6,512 bases of DNA from CAYMAZ01 sp964428185 (GTDB lineage: Bacteria; Bacteroidota; Bacteroidia; Bacteroidales; DTU049): contig CAYRXH010000118.1 of the NCBI GenBank assembly GCA_964428185.1, positions 1 through 6,512 of the forward strand, in the 5' to 3' direction. Below, one piece after another: positions 5,495-6,512 of the stretch. The translations under genes and the position numbers were made by a program. The notes below the pieces were generated by a model. It was not told the DNA's origin. It ran no database searches and saw only the letters and a list, made by a program, of their open reading frames with translations. Position 1 is the stretch's first letter. Each line of letters starts with the position of its first letter.

Positions 5495-6499
5495 TCAAGT
5501 CTTGTTAAGTTTTGAAAGAGTTCTTTGGGCAAGCACATTATTATCAATTCGATAGGCACATTCAAAATGTTTTTCAGGACACTTTTTATGCCCATGCAAT
5601 CCACATGGACGACATTGAAGTTCGCTATCATTTGTTTCAACAATCATTGCATCTGTGCTGAGTGGTCCAAATCCAAATGAAGGAACAGTACTACAGAAAA
5701 TTGCAGTTACAGGAGCATTCATTGCTGATGTAATATGTAATGGTGCACTGTCATTCACATAATTCATAATAGATTTTTTCATTAATGCTGCAGTTTGAAG
5801 TAAGCTCAACTTCCCACATAGGATTTCCAGTTGTGAATGCTTTGATTTCGAGGCAATTTCATTGCAAAGCTGTTCATCCTGCTCACTTCCCAAAAGGTAG
5901 ATTTTCAGATGTTGAGGAAACTTCAGTATCAACTCAACCCAACGTACGGCAGGATATTGTTTGGTATACCACACTGAGGCAGGGGCAATACAAATGTAGG
6001 GATCTGTCTGATACTTTGAAACAAACTGGACATCAGATTCATGGGGATACAGAGCAGGCATAAGCGTTTTATTTATCCCGGTAAATGCCAGGAGTTTCAG
6101 GTTTCTTTCTGTTTCATGCTCACCTCCCATTGAATGAACAGCTTTATGAGTAAACAAGCCTGAAAAGGGGTTTTTGGAAAAACCTGATCTCACTGCTGCT
6201 CCTGAAAAAGCAGTCAGAAAACCTGATGAAAAAAAGCGATGGGCATTGATCACTGCATCATATTTCTCTTTTCTGATCTCACGGAGCAAATCAAACAAGG
6301 CATCCATTTTCACTTTTGTCTTGTCAAAAACAAGGATTTTATTCAAAAAAGGATGATTATTAAGCAGTGATGCATTTTGCTTCTTTACCAGCATATCTAT
6401 ACGGGCATTAGGATATAATTGATGCAAAGTTTCAGCAAGTGCGGTTGCCAGAATAACATCTCCGAGAAATGCAGTCTGTATGATCAGAATACGATCCAT
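5495..6499 (-). CDS. Glycosyltransferase family 9 (ADP-heptose:LPS heptosyltransferase-like)
   Basis: A GT-B fold, inverting glycosyltransferase of family 9, expected at the inner face of the cytoplasmic membrane, adding heptose or a similar sugar to LPS core. Counting from the ATG at 6499 (334 residues): ILIIQTAFLGDVILATAL at 4-21 with Asp14, equivalent to the proposed catalytic base of WaaC; IAPASVWYTKQYPAVRW at 171-187, the donor-binding element; NDSAPLHITSA at 249-259, the family's N-D-S-G-P-x-H signature with Ala for Gly; and a Cys cluster CRPCGLHGHKKC...C (296, 299, 307, 314) seen in many heptosyltransferases. The acceptor and the sugar cannot be fixed, so I give no waa symbol. ATG 6499 fits the usual family N-terminus; an in-frame TTG at 6511 adds four residues and reaches the window edge, so what lies upstream is unseen. 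It may be the first gene of the minus-strand series or continue an operon beyond the window. Confidence 0.9.
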   Translation of the reverse strand: MDRILIIQTAFLGDVILATALAETLHQLYPNARIDMLVKKQNASLLNNHPFLNKILVFDKTKVKMDALFDLLREIRKEKYDAVINAHRFFSSGFLTAFSGAAVRSGFSKNPFSGLFTHKAVHSMGGEHETERNLKLLAFTGINKTLMPALYPHESDVQFVSKYQTDPYICIAPASVWYTKQYPAVRWVELILKFPQHLKIYLLGSEQDEQLCNEIASKSKHSQLEILCGKLSLLQTAALMKKSIMNYVNDSAPLHITSAMNAPVTAIFCSTVPSFGFGPLSTDAMIVETNDSELQCRPCGLHGHKKCPEKHFECAYRIDNNVLAQRTLSKLNKT

Positions 6500-6512
6500 A
6501 TCTATTTGCAAA

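Noticed and set aside
5785..6356. Open frames of 92 and 60 residues opposite the GT9 gene
   Set aside because: Both are antisense to a GT9 gene with clear family motifs and have no support of their own.

Overview
The window looks like a chromosomal segment from a member of the Bacteroidota, probably Bacteroidales or a related order. This rests on protein character (the LipB, ManA, class II CCA enzyme with HD domain, and the pRiA4b ORF-3-like protein all read as that phylum's versions), on AT-rich DNA with few clear Shine-Dalgarno sequences, and on gene content. No taxonomic search could be run, so this is inference. There are seven protein-coding genes, all apparently intact. No tRNA, rRNA, CRISPR array or recognisable transposase is present.

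Layout. Positions 1-219 hold no convincing gene. This stretch is richer in G+C in its first 120 bases (59 of 120) than the coding samples I counted, and it is full of short inverted and direct repeats. One of these repeats includes the start codon of lipB (220-909, + strand), the octanoyltransferase of lipoic acid synthesis. Everything to the right of lipB is on the minus strand and is read from right to left: a family 9 glycosyltransferase (heptosyltransferase-like), an L-threonylcarbamoyladenylate synthase (Sua5/TsaC), a CCA-adding tRNA nucleotidyltransferase with an HD domain, a pRiA4b ORF-3-like protein with a very acidic tail, MiaA (tRNA dimethylallyltransferase), and a type I mannose-6-phosphate isomerase. 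Junctions are tight (2, 4, 52, 6 and 51 bp with the starts preferred here), so most or all of the six could be one transcript. lipB and manA converge, with only 6 bp between their stop codons.

How the genes fit together. Three of the six minus-strand genes act on tRNA: Sua5/TsaC supplies the intermediate for t6A37 (tRNAs reading ANN codons), the CCA enzyme completes the 3' end, and MiaA makes i6A37 (tRNAs reading UNN codons). The small pRiA4b-like protein lies between the CCA enzyme and MiaA and is the least understood gene here. The two outer genes concern cell-envelope sugars: GT9 transfers a sugar to LPS core or a similar acceptor, and ManA interconverts fructose-6-P and mannose-6-P, the entry to GDP-mannose and GDP-fucose precursors.

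Most of the window is ordinary housekeeping DNA. The parts most worth a second look are the structured stretch ahead of lipB, the pRiA4b-like gene inside a tRNA-maturation cluster, and a hairpin directly after the cca stop codon. I found no clear sign of an undescribed multi-gene system.
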